Assembly (NCBI RefSeq): GCF_037203605.1
Contig: NZ_JBBDHC010000018.1
Location: forward strand, 1-64,000
DNA: 64,000 nucleotides
Direction of reading: 5' to 3'
Source: Denitratimonas tolerans
GTDB taxonomy: Bacteria; Pseudomonadota; Gammaproteobacteria; Xanthomonadales; Xanthomonadaceae
Positions 43,407 through 53,161 of this stretch are shown here, in pieces. Within the stretch, counting starts at the first letter, position 1; every line of letters begins with the position of its first letter. The notes below the pieces were generated by a model. The model saw only the letters and a list, made by a program, of their open reading frames with translations, was not told the DNA's origin and did no database searches. Position numbers and translations under genes: made by a program.

Positions 43407-44510
43407 ATGCGATTTGCCATCCAACGCGAAGTTCTACTGAAGCCGCTCCAGCAGGTCGTCAACGTCGTCGAACGCAGGCAAACCATGCCCGTGCTGGGCA
43501 ACCTCCTGGTTGTCGTCGACGCGGATGGCCTGTCCCTTACCGGCTCCGATTCCGAAGTCGAGATGGTGGCCCGCGCCGCGCTCGGTTCCGACAGCGATGC
43601 CGGGGAAACCACGGTCCCCGCGCGCAAGCTCTTCGACATCGTCCGCGCCTTGCCCGACGGCAGTCTGATGAAGTTCTCGCAGAGCGGGGACCGCATGTCG
43701 ATCCAGGCCGGACGCAGCCGTTTCACCCTGTCCACGCTGCCGGCGCGCGATTTCCCTTCGACGGAAAACCTCGAAGTCATCGAAACGATTTCGCTGTCGG
43801 AAGGAAGCCTGCGCGAACTGATCGAGCGCACCGCGTTTGCCATGGCACAGCAGGACGTGCGGTTTTACCTCAACGGCCTGCTGTTCGATCTGCGCGAGGA
43901 TCTCCTGCGCTGTGTGGCGACCGACGGCCACCGTCTGGCCCTGTGCGAAGCCCCGCTGGAAAAAGGTGTCAACGCGCGTCGCCAGATCATCCTGCCGCGC
44001 AAGGGTGTGCTGGAACTGCAGCGCCTGCTGGAAGGCGGCGACCGCGACATCGCGCTGGAAGTCGGGCGCAGCCATCTGCGGGTGAAACGCGAGGACGTGA
44101 CCTTCACCTCCAAGCTGATCGACGGACGTTTTCCGGACTACGAGGCCGTGATCCCGATCGGTGCCGACAAGGAGGCGCGGATCGAGCGCGAGGCCCTCAA
44201 GGCCGCGCTGCAGCGTGCGGCGATCCTTTCGAACGAGAAGTACCGCGGCGTGCGGATCGAATTCACCCCCGGGCAACTCAAGCTCGTGGCGCACAATCCC
44301 GAGCAGGAAGAGGCGGTCGAGGAAGTCGAGGCGAACAGCAGCGTCGACAATATCGCCATCGGGTTCAACGTCGTGTACCTGCTCGATGCGCTCAACGCGC
44401 TGCGCAGCGAAGAAGTGAGCCTGAGCCTGCGCGATGCGAATTCCAGCGCCCTGGTGCGCGAAGGCAACAGCGAGCGCTGCCGGCACGTCGTGATGCCGCT
44501 GCGCATCTGA
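43407..44510 (+). CDS. dnaN: DNA polymerase III subunit beta (sliding clamp)
   Basis: The 367-residue clamp encircles DNA and tethers polymerase III. It has the threefold repeated clamp fold; the start MRFAIQREVLLKPLQQVVNV is family-typical and the end is the conserved VVMPLRI (the clamp C-terminal MPxR motif). It follows dnaA and the origin on the same strand. Confidence 0.98.
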   Translation: MRFAIQREVLLKPLQQVVNVVERRQTMPVLGNLLVVVDADGLSLTGSDSEVEMVARAALGSDSDAGETTVPARKLFDIVRALPDGSLMKFSQSGDRMSIQAGRSRFTLSTLPARDFPSTENLEVIETISLSEGSLRELIERTAFAMAQQDVRFYLNGLLFDLREDLLRCVATDGHRLALCEAPLEKGVNARRQIILPRKGVLELQRLLEGGDRDIALEVGRSHLRVKREDVTFTSKLIDGRFPDYEAVIPIGADKEARIEREALKAALQRAAILSNEKYRGVRIEFTPGQLKLVAHNPEQEEAVEEVEANSSVDNIAIGFNVVYLLDALNALRSEEVSLSLRDANSSALVREGNSERCRHVVMPLRI

Positions 44511-44604
44511 ACGGTCGCGCGGTGAGCCCGGTCGCTGCCGGGTCGCAGGCAGGCGGCCCGCGATCGGGCGACGTCATCCGCGGCCGTCGTTTTTCGGAGC
44601 GACC

Positions 44605-45705
44605 ATGCGCCTTGCGAGCCTGAGTCTCGAAGACCTGCGCGTGTTCCGCGAGGCGCGGCTGGAGCCCGGCACCGGGATCAATGTTCTGGTTGGGGACAAC
44701 GGCACCGGCAAAACCACGGTGCTCGAAGCCATCCAGCTCCTGTCCAGCGGCCGCTCCTTCCGCGGCGGCGTGCGCGATGCGCTGATCCGCCGGGGGCAGC
44801 CCGAGTTGCGCGTCTACAGCGAGATCGTGGCCGAGCCCATGGAGCGGCGCGTCGGCATGGGCCTGTCGCGCAGCCTGCGCGCCTGGTCGGCGCGGATCGA
44901 TGGCCAGGCGGTCGAGGCGTTGACGCGGCTTTTTCAGGAACTGGCTGTGGTGTGTTTCGAGCCGGGCAGCCACGCCCTGATTTCGGGCGGGTCCGAACAC
45001 CGGCGGCGATTCATCGACTGGGCTTTGTTCCACGTGGAACCTGATTTTCTATCGATCTGGCGGCGGTACCAGCGCGCCCTGCGGCAGCGCAACGCGCTGC
45101 TGAAGCAGCCGATGGTTTCCGCGAATCTGGATCCCTGGGAGCACGAACTGGCGCTGCACGGTGCCGCGCTGACCCGGCTGCGCGAGGCCTGGCTGGCCCG
45201 GCTCCAGCCCGGACTGAGCGCAATGGTTGCCCGTTTTGCGCCGGGTCTGGGGGCTGTGACGCCGAAGTACTCTTCGGGTGGATCGCCCGCCAGCGACGGC
45301 GAAACCGGCCTGCTCGCCGCGCTGTGGCAGGCGCGCGGTCGGGATCAGGCGCTGGGTCACACCTCGGTCGGTCCGCACCGCGCCGACTGGAGCCTCGCTT
45401 TCGAAGCAGCCCCGGTGCGCGAAATGCTGTCGCGCGGGCAGGAAAAGCTGGTCGTCCTGTCCTGCCTGCTCGCGCAGGCGCAGGCCTTCGCCGAGGTCCG
45501 CGGGCAGTGGCCGGTTCTGGTGCTGGACGATCTGCCCTCCGAGCTCGATCGCGGTCATCTGGCACATACGCTCGAATGGCTGGCCTCGGTGCCGGCACAG
45601 TCCTTCATTACGGCCACCGCCGCGCCGGAGTTGCCGCACGCATCCTGCCGCCCGATGCGCATGTTCCACGTGGAACAAGGGCGTGTTGCGGCGCTGCTAT
45701 ACTGA
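44605..45705 (+). CDS. recF: DNA replication and repair protein RecF
   Basis: RecF acts with RecO and RecR to load RecA at ssDNA gaps. The 366-residue SMC-like ATPase has Walker A GDNGTGKTTVLEAI, the ABC-like signature LSRGQEKLVVLSCLL and Walker B PVLVLDDLPSELD. Position in the dnaA-dnaN-recF-gyrB order is canonical. ATG 44605. Confidence 0.97.
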   Translation: MRLASLSLEDLRVFREARLEPGTGINVLVGDNGTGKTTVLEAIQLLSSGRSFRGGVRDALIRRGQPELRVYSEIVAEPMERRVGMGLSRSLRAWSARIDGQAVEALTRLFQELAVVCFEPGSHALISGGSEHRRRFIDWALFHVEPDFLSIWRRYQRALRQRNALLKQPMVSANLDPWEHELALHGAALTRLREAWLARLQPGLSAMVARFAPGLGAVTPKYSSGGSPASDGETGLLAALWQARGRDQALGHTSVGPHRADWSLAFEAAPVREMLSRGQEKLVVLSCLLAQAQAFAEVRGQWPVLVLDDLPSELDRGHLAHTLEWLASVPAQSFITATAAPELPHASCRPMRMFHVEQGRVAALLY

Positions 45706-45765
45706 AAGCTCCCGTATTCCTTCTACGCTTTGCCCTGCGGCGAAGCGTGACGCAGTGGCGAACCC

Positions 45766-48204
45766 ATGACCGACGAAAAGCAGCCAGGCGACGAGAGCGC
45801 CTACGATTCCAGCAAGATCACCGTGCTTCGCGGCCTGGAGGCCGTGCGCAAGCGGCCGGGCATGTACATCGGCGATGTGCACGATGGCACCGGCCTGCAC
45901 CACATGGTGTTCGAGGTAGTCGACAATGCCATCGACGAGGCGCTGGCCGGCTACTGCGATCACGTCATCGTCTCCCTGCTCGACGATGGCTCGGTGGCCG
46001 TCTCCGACAACGGGCGCGGCATCCCCACCGACATTCACAAGGAAGAGCACGTCTCGGCGGCCCAGGTCATCATGACCGTGCTGCATGCCGGCGGTAAGTT
46101 CGACGACAACAGCTACAAGGTGTCCGGCGGCCTGCATGGCGTGGGTGTTTCCGTGGTGAACGCGCTGTCCGAGCACCTGTGGATGGACATCTGGCGCGAC
46201 GGCTACCACTGGCAGCAGGAGTACGCCTTCGGCGAACCGCTGTACCCGCTCAGGAAAATGGAGCCGTCGGAGCGTCACGGAACCCGCATCCGCTTCCGCC
46301 CGGCGACGCAAATCTTCACCAACGTCGAGTTCCAGTACGAGGTGCTGGCGCGCCGCCTGCGCGAACTCTCGTTCCTCAACTCCGGCGTCAAGGTCGAGTT
46401 GACCGACGAGCGCGGCGAAGCACGCCGCGACGTGTTCCAGTACGAGGGCGGCATCCGCAGCTTCGTCGAGCACCTGGCCCAGCTCAAGACGCCCCTGCAC
46501 CCCAGCGTCATCGCCGTCACCGGACAGCAAAACGGCATCGTGGTGGACGTGGCCCTGCAGTGGACCGACGCCTACCAGGAAACCATGTTCTGCTTCACCA
46601 ACAACATCCCGCAGAAGGACGGTGGCACACACCTGGCGGGTTTCCGTGCCGCGCTCACCCGCACGCTGAGCAACTACATCGAACAGAACGGCATCGCCAA
46701 ACAGGCCAAGATCAACCTCTCCGGCGACGACATGCGCGAGGGCATGATCGCGGTGCTGTCGGTGAAAGCACCGGACCCGAGTTTCTCCTCCCAGACCAAG
46801 GAAAAGCTGGTCAGCTCGGAAGTGAAGCCGGTGGTCGAGGCGGTGTTCGGCGAAAAGCTTGCCGAGTTCCTGCAGGAACACCCGGCCGAGGCACGCGCCA
46901 TCTGCGAGAAGGTGGTGGACGCCGCGCGCGCGCGCGAAGCCGCGCGCAAGGCGCGCGAGCTGACCCGACGCAAGGGCGCGCTGGACATCGCCGGCTTGCC
47001 CGGCAAGCTGGCCGACTGCCAGGAAAAGGACCCGGCCCTGTCCGAACTTTTCATCGTCGAGGGGGATTCGGCCGGCGGTTCGGCCAAGCAGGGCCGCAAC
47101 CGCAAGAACCAGGCGGTGCTGCCGCTGCGCGGCAAGATCCTCAACGTCGAGCGCGCTCGCTTCGACCGCATGCTTTCCAGCGCCGAGGTCGGCAACCTGA
47201 TCACCGCGCTGGGCACCGGCATCGGCAAGGACGAGTACAACCCCGACAAGCTGCGCTACCACCGCATCATCATCATGACCGACGCCGACGTGGACGGCTC
47301 GCACATCCGCACCCTGCTGCTGACCTTCTTCTATCGCCAGATGCCAGAGCTGATCGAGCGCGGCCACGTCTACATCGGCTTGCCGCCGCTCTACAAGCTC
47401 AAGCAGGGCAAGAACGAAATCTACCTCAAGGACGATGCCGCGCTCGACGCCTACCTCATCAACAGTGCGGTTGAAGGTGCGGAATTGACGTATGCCATTG
47501 ATGCACCAGCGATTTCTGGCGTCGCTCTGGAAGGTTTGATGACCGCCTACGGGGCCGCGCAAGCGGCGATCGGGCGCCTGTCCCACCGCTTCGACCCGCA
47601 GATCCTGCAGGCCATGCTGCACCTGCCGGCGCTGCGGGTGGACAGCTTCACCGACGAGGCCGCCATGGCCGAGTGGGCGGCGGCGCTGGAGCGCCGCCTG
47701 GCCACGCGCGGGCTGGGCAAGCCGCGCTACCGGGTGCGGGTGCAGGCACCGGGCGGCGAGTATGCCGGTGCCGTGGTCGTGCAGCGCCAGCACCACGGGC
47801 TGGAAGTCACCCAGACCCTTCCTGCCGGCCTTTTTGAAAGCGGCGAACTGCGCCCGATCGTCGAGGCCGCCGCGCAGCTCTCGGGGCTGATCCACTCCGG
47901 TGCGCAGATCCGGCGCGGCGGGCGTTCGGCCCCGGTCGAGGATTTTTCCCAGGTGCACGTCTTCCTGATGGAGGAAGCGCGCCGCGGTCGCACCGTGCAG
48001 CGCTTCAAGGGCTTGGGCGAGATGAATCCCGAGCAGCTCTGGGAAACCACCGTCAATCCCGATACCCGCCGCCTTCTGCAGGTGCGGATCGAGGATGCGG
48101 TGGCGGCCGACCATATTTTTTCCACGCTGATGGGCGACGTGGTGGAACCGCGCCGCGAGTTCATCGAGGAAAACGCCCTGCGCGTGGCGAACCTGGACGT
48201 CTGA
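45766..48204 (+). CDS. gyrB: DNA gyrase subunit B
   Basis: GyrB supplies the ATPase and TOPRIM parts of gyrase for negative supercoiling. The 812-residue product has the GHKL domain (VVDNAIDEALAGYC, DNGRGIP, GGLHGVGVSVVNA) and the TOPRIM domain with the EGDSAGGSAKQGRNRKNQA and MTDADVDGSHIRTLLLTFF segments. Between about residues 570 and 730 it has the extra domain typical of gammaproteobacteria. Start MTDEKQPGDESAYDSSKITV. Confidence 0.98.
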   Translation: MTDEKQPGDESAYDSSKITVLRGLEAVRKRPGMYIGDVHDGTGLHHMVFEVVDNAIDEALAGYCDHVIVSLLDDGSVAVSDNGRGIPTDIHKEEHVSAAQVIMTVLHAGGKFDDNSYKVSGGLHGVGVSVVNALSEHLWMDIWRDGYHWQQEYAFGEPLYPLRKMEPSERHGTRIRFRPATQIFTNVEFQYEVLARRLRELSFLNSGVKVELTDERGEARRDVFQYEGGIRSFVEHLAQLKTPLHPSVIAVTGQQNGIVVDVALQWTDAYQETMFCFTNNIPQKDGGTHLAGFRAALTRTLSNYIEQNGIAKQAKINLSGDDMREGMIAVLSVKAPDPSFSSQTKEKLVSSEVKPVVEAVFGEKLAEFLQEHPAEARAICEKVVDAARAREAARKARELTRRKGALDIAGLPGKLADCQEKDPALSELFIVEGDSAGGSAKQGRNRKNQAVLPLRGKILNVERARFDRMLSSAEVGNLITALGTGIGKDEYNPDKLRYHRIIIMTDADVDGSHIRTLLLTFFYRQMPELIERGHVYIGLPPLYKLKQGKNEIYLKDDAALDAYLINSAVEGAELTYAIDAPAISGVALEGLMTAYGAAQAAIGRLSHRFDPQILQAMLHLPALRVDSFTDEAAMAEWAAALERRLATRGLGKPRYRVRVQAPGGEYAGAVVVQRQHHGLEVTQTLPAGLFESGELRPIVEAAAQLSGLIHSGAQIRRGGRSAPVEDFSQVHVFLMEEARRGRTVQRFKGLGEMNPEQLWETTVNPDTRRLLQVRIEDAVAADHIFSTLMGDVVEPRREFIEENALRVANLDV

Positions 48205-48219
48205 GCGTAGCCTCTCGCC

Positions 48220-49803
48220 ATGAAAAAACTACAGCTGTACCTTCTTGCTGCGCTCATCGCGATCGCAGGCCTTGCGGCGATCGTCTACAAGTGGAAGGTG
48301 CTGAATTTTCCGCTGCAGCCGGCGACCGAAGTCGAGGTCTGGTCGGTGCAGGCGCGGGTGGAGTTCACCCCGCGCCGCGCCGCCAACAAGGTCAACCTGC
48401 TGCTGCCGACCAACCCCCCCGGATTCACCATCCTGGACGAGCGCTTCATCGCGCGTGGCTACTCGCTGCTGGAGGAAGTCCGCCGCGACGAGCGCGAGGC
48501 GCAGTGGACCATCCGCCGCGCCAGCGGCAAGCAGGCGCTGTACTACCGCGCCACCGTGGTGCGCGGGCAGGATGCGGACCCGGCGTTCGACGACCCGCCC
48601 AAGGTCGGCCCCGTGGCGGAACTGGAGGAACCCTGGGCCACCGCCGCGCAAACCCTGCTGGGCCAGGTGCGGGAAGGCTCCGCCGACATCGTCACCTTCG
48701 CCCAGGAACTGGTGCGCCGCTTCAGCACCGACAACGGGAGTCAGGAAGTAGCGCTGCTGTCCGAGCGCCTGCAGGATCCGGCCGAGCGCGCCGGCTTCCT
48801 CGTCCAGCTCCTGAGCACGCGCCACATTCCCGCCCGCGTGATCTACGGTTTCACCCTGGGTGATACCCATCGCGACGAGGCGATGCTGCCCTGGCTGCAG
48901 GTCCACAACGGCGTGCGCTGGGCCACCATCGACCCGCGCAGCGCGGCCGAAGGCTGGCCGCGCGACCTGTTCCTGTGGTCGCGCAGCGGGCCCGATATCC
49001 TGAACGTGGACGACAACCCGGGCGCGCGCGTCGAGTACACCGTGTCGCGCAATCTCGCCGACGCCATGGCGGTGGCCGAACGCCGCCTGGAAGTGCAGAA
49101 CGCCAACCTGGTCAACTATTCGCTGCTCAGCCTGCCGCTGCAGGCGCAGGAGGTCTACCGCACCCTCCTGCTGGTGCCACTGGGCGCGTTCATCATGCTG
49201 GTCCTGCGCAACCTCGTGGGCGTGAAGACCTACGGCACCTTCATGCCGGTGCTGATCGCGCTGGCGTTCCGCGAGACCGCCCTGGTCGCCGGCATCGTGC
49301 TGTTCGTGGTGGTGATCGGCCTGGGTCTGCTGGTGCGCTTCTACATGGAGCGATTGCGCCTGCTGCTGGTGCCGCGCCTGACCGCGATCCTGATCATCGT
49401 GGTGCTGCTGATGGCGGCGGTTTCCGTGGTGTCCAACCGCCTCGGCGTCGAGGTGGGTCTCTCGGTGGCGCTGTTCCCGATGGTGATCATGGCCATGACC
49501 ATCGAGCGCATCTCCATCGCCTGGGACGAGCGCGGCGGCGGATCGGCCCTGCGCGAAGCCGTGGGCACCCTGCTGGTGGCCGCACTGGCCTATCTTGTGA
49601 TGAGCTGGGATCCGATCGAACACTTCGTCTTCGTTTTCCCCGAGGCGCTCCTTGTGCTGCTCGCGCTGACCCTGGTGCTGGGGCGCTATTCGGGCTATCG
49701 GCTCTCCGAGCTGTTCCGCTTCCGCAATCTGGCGCGCGAGTCGGAGCAGCCGCGTGATCCGCCACCCGCGCCACCCGCCGACAGCGGCAGCGTCGCGGGC
49801 TGA
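48220..49803 (+). CDS. Inactive-transglutaminase protein fused to seven membrane helices (UUP1 family)
   Basis: The 527-residue protein has an N-terminal helix (residues 6-22), a periplasmic domain (about 35-285) resembling a degenerate transglutaminase, and a C-terminal set of membrane helices from about 305 to 490 with VGVKTYGTFMPVLIALAFRET as the first well conserved stretch. Published comparative work on amidoligases links this class to ATP-grasp ligase-like partners. The next gene, 3 bp away, encodes precisely such a protein, so the two probably act together at the membrane to make or modify a peptide-like product. The exact reaction is unknown. Confidence 0.8.
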   Translation: MKKLQLYLLAALIAIAGLAAIVYKWKVLNFPLQPATEVEVWSVQARVEFTPRRAANKVNLLLPTNPPGFTILDERFIARGYSLLEEVRRDEREAQWTIRRASGKQALYYRATVVRGQDADPAFDDPPKVGPVAELEEPWATAAQTLLGQVREGSADIVTFAQELVRRFSTDNGSQEVALLSERLQDPAERAGFLVQLLSTRHIPARVIYGFTLGDTHRDEAMLPWLQVHNGVRWATIDPRSAAEGWPRDLFLWSRSGPDILNVDDNPGARVEYTVSRNLADAMAVAERRLEVQNANLVNYSLLSLPLQAQEVYRTLLLVPLGAFIMLVLRNLVGVKTYGTFMPVLIALAFRETALVAGIVLFVVVIGLGLLVRFYMERLRLLLVPRLTAILIIVVLLMAAVSVVSNRLGVEVGLSVALFPMVIMAMTIERISIAWDERGGGSALREAVGTLLVAALAYLVMSWDPIEHFVFVFPEALLVLLALTLVLGRYSGYRLSELFRFRNLARESEQPRDPPPAPPADSGSVAG

Positions 49804-49806
49804 GCC

Positions 49807-50772
49807 ATGTACGGTCTTTTTCGCACCGCCCGCCGCCTGCGCGAGATCGGCCTGATCGGGATCGGCGAGCGCAACGCCAACTACGTGCTGCGCTACAACC
49901 AGCGCAAGTTCTACCCGCGCGTCGATGACAAGCTCATCACCAAGCAACTCGCGATCCAGGCCGGCCTGCCGGTGCCCGAGCTCTACGCCGTGGTGCGGGC
50001 CGAGCACGAGATCGCCCGGTTGCACGAGACGCTCGCCGCGCGCGAGCAGTTCGTGGTAAAGCCGGCGCACGGCTCCGGCGGCGACGGCATCCTCGTCATC
50101 AGCGGCCGGCGTGGCGACAAGTACCGGCGCTCCAACGGCCAGCTCATGACGCGCGAAGAGTTCAACCACCACCTTTCCAACGGGCTCTCGGGCCTGTTCT
50201 CGCTGGGCGGGCAGCCCGATCACCTGCTGGTGGAATACTGCGTCCAGTTCGATCCGATCTTCGATCAGGTGAGCTTTCGCGGGGTGCCGGACGTTCGCAT
50301 CATCGTCTTCATGGGCTATCCGGTGATGGCGATGATCCGCCTGCCCACGCGCATGTCCGATGGCAAGGCCAACCTGCACCAGGGGGCCATCGGCGTGGGC
50401 ATCGACATTCCCACCGGCATCACCCGGCGCGGCGTCTGGGGCACCGAAATCGTGCGCGAGCACCCGGATACCGAACACAGCATCGTGGGGCTGCGCATTC
50501 CGCACTGGGATGCCCTGCTCGAAATGGCCTCGCGCTGCCACGAGCTGTCCGGACTGGGCTACATCGGGGTCGACTTCGTGCTGGATCGCAACCTCGGGCC
50601 GATGATCCTGGAGCTCAACGCACGCCCCGGCCTCGCCATCCAGATCGCCAACGGCAACGGCCTGGGCCACCGTCTGGCCAAGGTCGAGGCGCTCATCGAA
50701 AGCGGCCGCCTGTCGAAGGATCCGGGCGAGCGGGTCGAGTTTGCGCGGCAGAACTTTCCGACTCTGGGCTGA
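49807..50772 (+). CDS. Alpha-L-glutamate ligase-like ATP-grasp protein
   Basis: The 321-residue protein looks like a RimK-class ATP-grasp enzyme: glycine-rich ATP loop VVKPAHGSGGDGILVIS near residues 84-100, and Mg/ATP ligands near the end in YIGVDFVLDRNLGPMILELN and ARPGLAIQIAN. Such enzymes join an amino acid, often glutamate, to a carboxylate. With the upstream transglutaminase-like membrane protein it forms a known but uncharacterised gene pair. Partners in other genomes often include a retropepsin-like protease; here an M48 protease follows. Confidence 0.82.
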   Translation: MYGLFRTARRLREIGLIGIGERNANYVLRYNQRKFYPRVDDKLITKQLAIQAGLPVPELYAVVRAEHEIARLHETLAAREQFVVKPAHGSGGDGILVISGRRGDKYRRSNGQLMTREEFNHHLSNGLSGLFSLGGQPDHLLVEYCVQFDPIFDQVSFRGVPDVRIIVFMGYPVMAMIRLPTRMSDGKANLHQGAIGVGIDIPTGITRRGVWGTEIVREHPDTEHSIVGLRIPHWDALLEMASRCHELSGLGYIGVDFVLDRNLGPMILELNARPGLAIQIANGNGLGHRLAKVEALIESGRLSKDPGERVEFARQNFPTLG

Positions 50773-50848
50773 ACGCGGCGGGCCAAAGCTGCGCTGGCGC
50801 TGCAGTCGCCGTATCATCCGGGACACCAACGCTGCTGGAGGACGTGCG

Positions 50849-51652
50849 ATGTCATGGCGACTTGTTCTGGCAGGCCTCGCCCTGCTCCTGCTGACCGCCT
50901 GCGCGACCTCGCCCACCGGGCGTCGGCAGCTCCTGATGGTGTCCGATGCGGACGTCAACCGCATGGGCCTGGCCACCTTTCAGCAGATGAAGCAAACCGA
51001 CAAGCTGTCGACCGACGCGCGCAAGGCGGATACGGCGTCCTGCATCGTTCGCCAGCTGGTCGCACAGCTGCCCGCCGACTGGCAGGCGCTGGATTGGGAA
51101 ACGCAGGTCTTCGCGGTCGACTCGCCCAACGCCTTCGCCCTTCCGGGCGGCAAGGTCGGCATCAACACCGGCATGTTCAAGGTGGCCGCCAACCAGGACC
51201 AGCTCGCCGCCGTCATCGGGCACGAGATCGGCCACGTCATCGCCCGCCATTCGGCCGAGCGACTCTCCCAGAGCGCGCTGGCCGAGGCCGGCATGGGACT
51301 GGCCGGCGCGTACGTTGGGCGCAACGCCTCACCCGCGCAGGTCAATCAGGTTGTCGCGCTCCTGGGCGCAGGCACGCAGGTGGGCGTGCTGCTGCCCTAT
51401 TCACGCCTGCACGAAACCGAGGCCGACAAGATCGGCCAGGCACTGATGGCCAAGGCCGGCTTCGACCCGCGCGAAGCGGCGAAGCTGTGGGAAAACATGA
51501 TCCGCGCCGGTTCCGGCAGCCAAGCGCCGCCGAGGCTGCTGTCGACCCACCCGGACTCGGCGTCACGCGCCAGCGCGCTGGCGCAGGCGGCCCCCGCGCT
51601 GATGCCCGCGTACGAGGTCGCGCGTCGCGCCGGCGGACCGCGCTGTCCATAG
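50849..51652 (+). CDS. M48 family metalloprotease, lipoprotein
   Basis: The 267-residue product has a lipoprotein signal (LAGLALLLLTAC, Cys near residue 18), the zinc motif HEIGH at 125-129 and the third ligand in HETEADKIG near residue 203. Family members (YcaL/LoiP-like) are outer-membrane-associated proteases for envelope quality control. ATG 50849 has GGAGGA in good position. It follows the ligase gene by 76 bp on the same strand; a functional tie to that pair is possible. Confidence 0.9.
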   Translation: MSWRLVLAGLALLLLTACATSPTGRRQLLMVSDADVNRMGLATFQQMKQTDKLSTDARKADTASCIVRQLVAQLPADWQALDWETQVFAVDSPNAFALPGGKVGINTGMFKVAANQDQLAAVIGHEIGHVIARHSAERLSQSALAEAGMGLAGAYVGRNASPAQVNQVVALLGAGTQVGVLLPYSRLHETEADKIGQALMAKAGFDPREAAKLWENMIRAGSGSQAPPRLLSTHPDSASRASALAQAAPALMPAYEVARRAGGPRCP

Positions 51653-51772
51653 TGCCAACTTGTCCCGCAAATGCGACCTCTGTACGGTTGAGCACGGCAG
51701 CGGTTTGCCAGTAGTCTTCGGCGCTCGCACCGAAGGCGCATTCCCCATCGCCTTACTCCGGACAAATCGGCC

Positions 51773-53044
51773 ATGAACCTCACACCTCTGATCAAGACGC
51801 TTTTCCTCATCCTGGCGCTCAGCCTGGTCGCCGCCGCGCCCGCCGACGCGCAGCGCAACAAGCGCGGGCAGAAGGCGGCCGAGAAAGTACAGCTCTTTCC
51901 GGACGCGACGCGCACCGAGCCAGCCGCCAAGGCCGCCCCGCGCATGCAGCGCGACATGGACAAGCTGATGAAAGCCTACGAGGCCGAGAAGTTCAGCGAA
52001 GTGATCCAGGTGGGCGAATCCATCGGTGCCAACAAGAATGCCGGCGCCTACGAGAAGTCCTGGGCCTACCAGCTGATCGGCATCGCCAAGGGTGAGCTCA
52101 ACGACTATCCGGGCGCGATCGAGGCCTACAAGAAGTCGCTCGAGGCCAACGGCCTGGACAACAACGCGCACTACCAGATCATGCTTCAGCTCGGCCAGCT
52201 GCAGTACCAGGACGACCGGTTCGACGATGCGCTCGCCACGCTCGATCGCATGCTCACCGAGACCCGCAAGGAAGACCCGCAGACGCTCGCGCTCAAGGGC
52301 GGCATCCTGTATCAGACCGAACGCTACGACGAAGCGGCCACGGTGCTCAAGCGCGCCATCGAACTGAGCGACAAAACCCACGACAACTGGGTGCAGATGC
52401 TTCTGGCCTCCTACATCAACGCCGAGAAGTTCGACCAGGCGACGGCGCTGGGTGAGGAGCTGCTGGCCAAGAACCCCGATGACGCCCGTTTGCTGTTCAA
52501 CGTCGCCACCATGTACGCGCAGAACGACCAGTACGAAAAGGCCACCGCCCTGCTGGAAACCGGCCGCGGCCGCGGGATGCTCGACGAACGCGGCTACCGC
52601 CAGCTCTACGCCCTGTACTCCAACATGGAGGGAGCCGAAAGCAAGGCCATCACCGTCATCAACGATGGCCTCGCCAAGGGCCTGCTGCAGCCGGGCGTGG
52701 ACGTGTACACGGCGCTGGGTCAGGCGTACTACTTCACCGACCAGATTCCCCAGGCCATCGCCGCCTATCAGAAGGGCGTGCCGCTTGCCAGCGACGGCGA
52801 AATGGCACTCAACCTGTCGCGCCTGCTCAGCAACGAGGAGCGCTACGCCGAATCGAAGAAGATGGCGCAGGATGCGCTGGCCAAGGGCCTGCGCCGTCCG
52901 GGCGACGCCTGGGTGATCATCGGACGGGCCGAGCACGGCCTGGGCAATCGCGCCGGGCTCATCGCCGCCTACCGCGAAGCGGCCAAGTTCCCGGAGACCA
53001 GGCAGACCGCTGAAGAGTGGCTGAAGAAGAACGCAAGCCGTTAA
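51773..53044 (+). CDS. Exported TPR protein
   Basis: The 423-residue protein starts with a signal peptide (LFLILALSLVAAAPADA) and consists of many TPR-like helical repeats (e.g. AYQLIGIAKGELNDYPGAIE and ALKGGILYQTERYDEAATVL) from residue 60 to the end. It sits just upstream of tonB-exbB-exbD, the place where related genomes also have a TPR gene. It probably assists periplasmic complex assembly, but the link is from position. Confidence 0.75.
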   Translation: MNLTPLIKTLFLILALSLVAAAPADAQRNKRGQKAAEKVQLFPDATRTEPAAKAAPRMQRDMDKLMKAYEAEKFSEVIQVGESIGANKNAGAYEKSWAYQLIGIAKGELNDYPGAIEAYKKSLEANGLDNNAHYQIMLQLGQLQYQDDRFDDALATLDRMLTETRKEDPQTLALKGGILYQTERYDEAATVLKRAIELSDKTHDNWVQMLLASYINAEKFDQATALGEELLAKNPDDARLLFNVATMYAQNDQYEKATALLETGRGRGMLDERGYRQLYALYSNMEGAESKAITVINDGLAKGLLQPGVDVYTALGQAYYFTDQIPQAIAAYQKGVPLASDGEMALNLSRLLSNEERYAESKKMAQDALAKGLRRPGDAWVIIGRAEHGLGNRAGLIAAYREAAKFPETRQTAEEWLKKNASR

Positions 53045-53161
53045 CCGTAGGCACAGCCGGCCCGCTTGGTATAAGCTAGACCATTCCCGTCGCCGATTGC
53101 CCCGATCCACGGATCAGGGCGGGGCTGCGGGCGACAGAACCCCCTAGGTTTCAAGTCACGC

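Noticed and set aside
48229..50976. 915-codon frame opposite the transglutaminase-like and ligase-like genes
   Set aside because: Shadow of codon bias; product is low-complexity His/Gln/Arg-rich and crosses two real genes.
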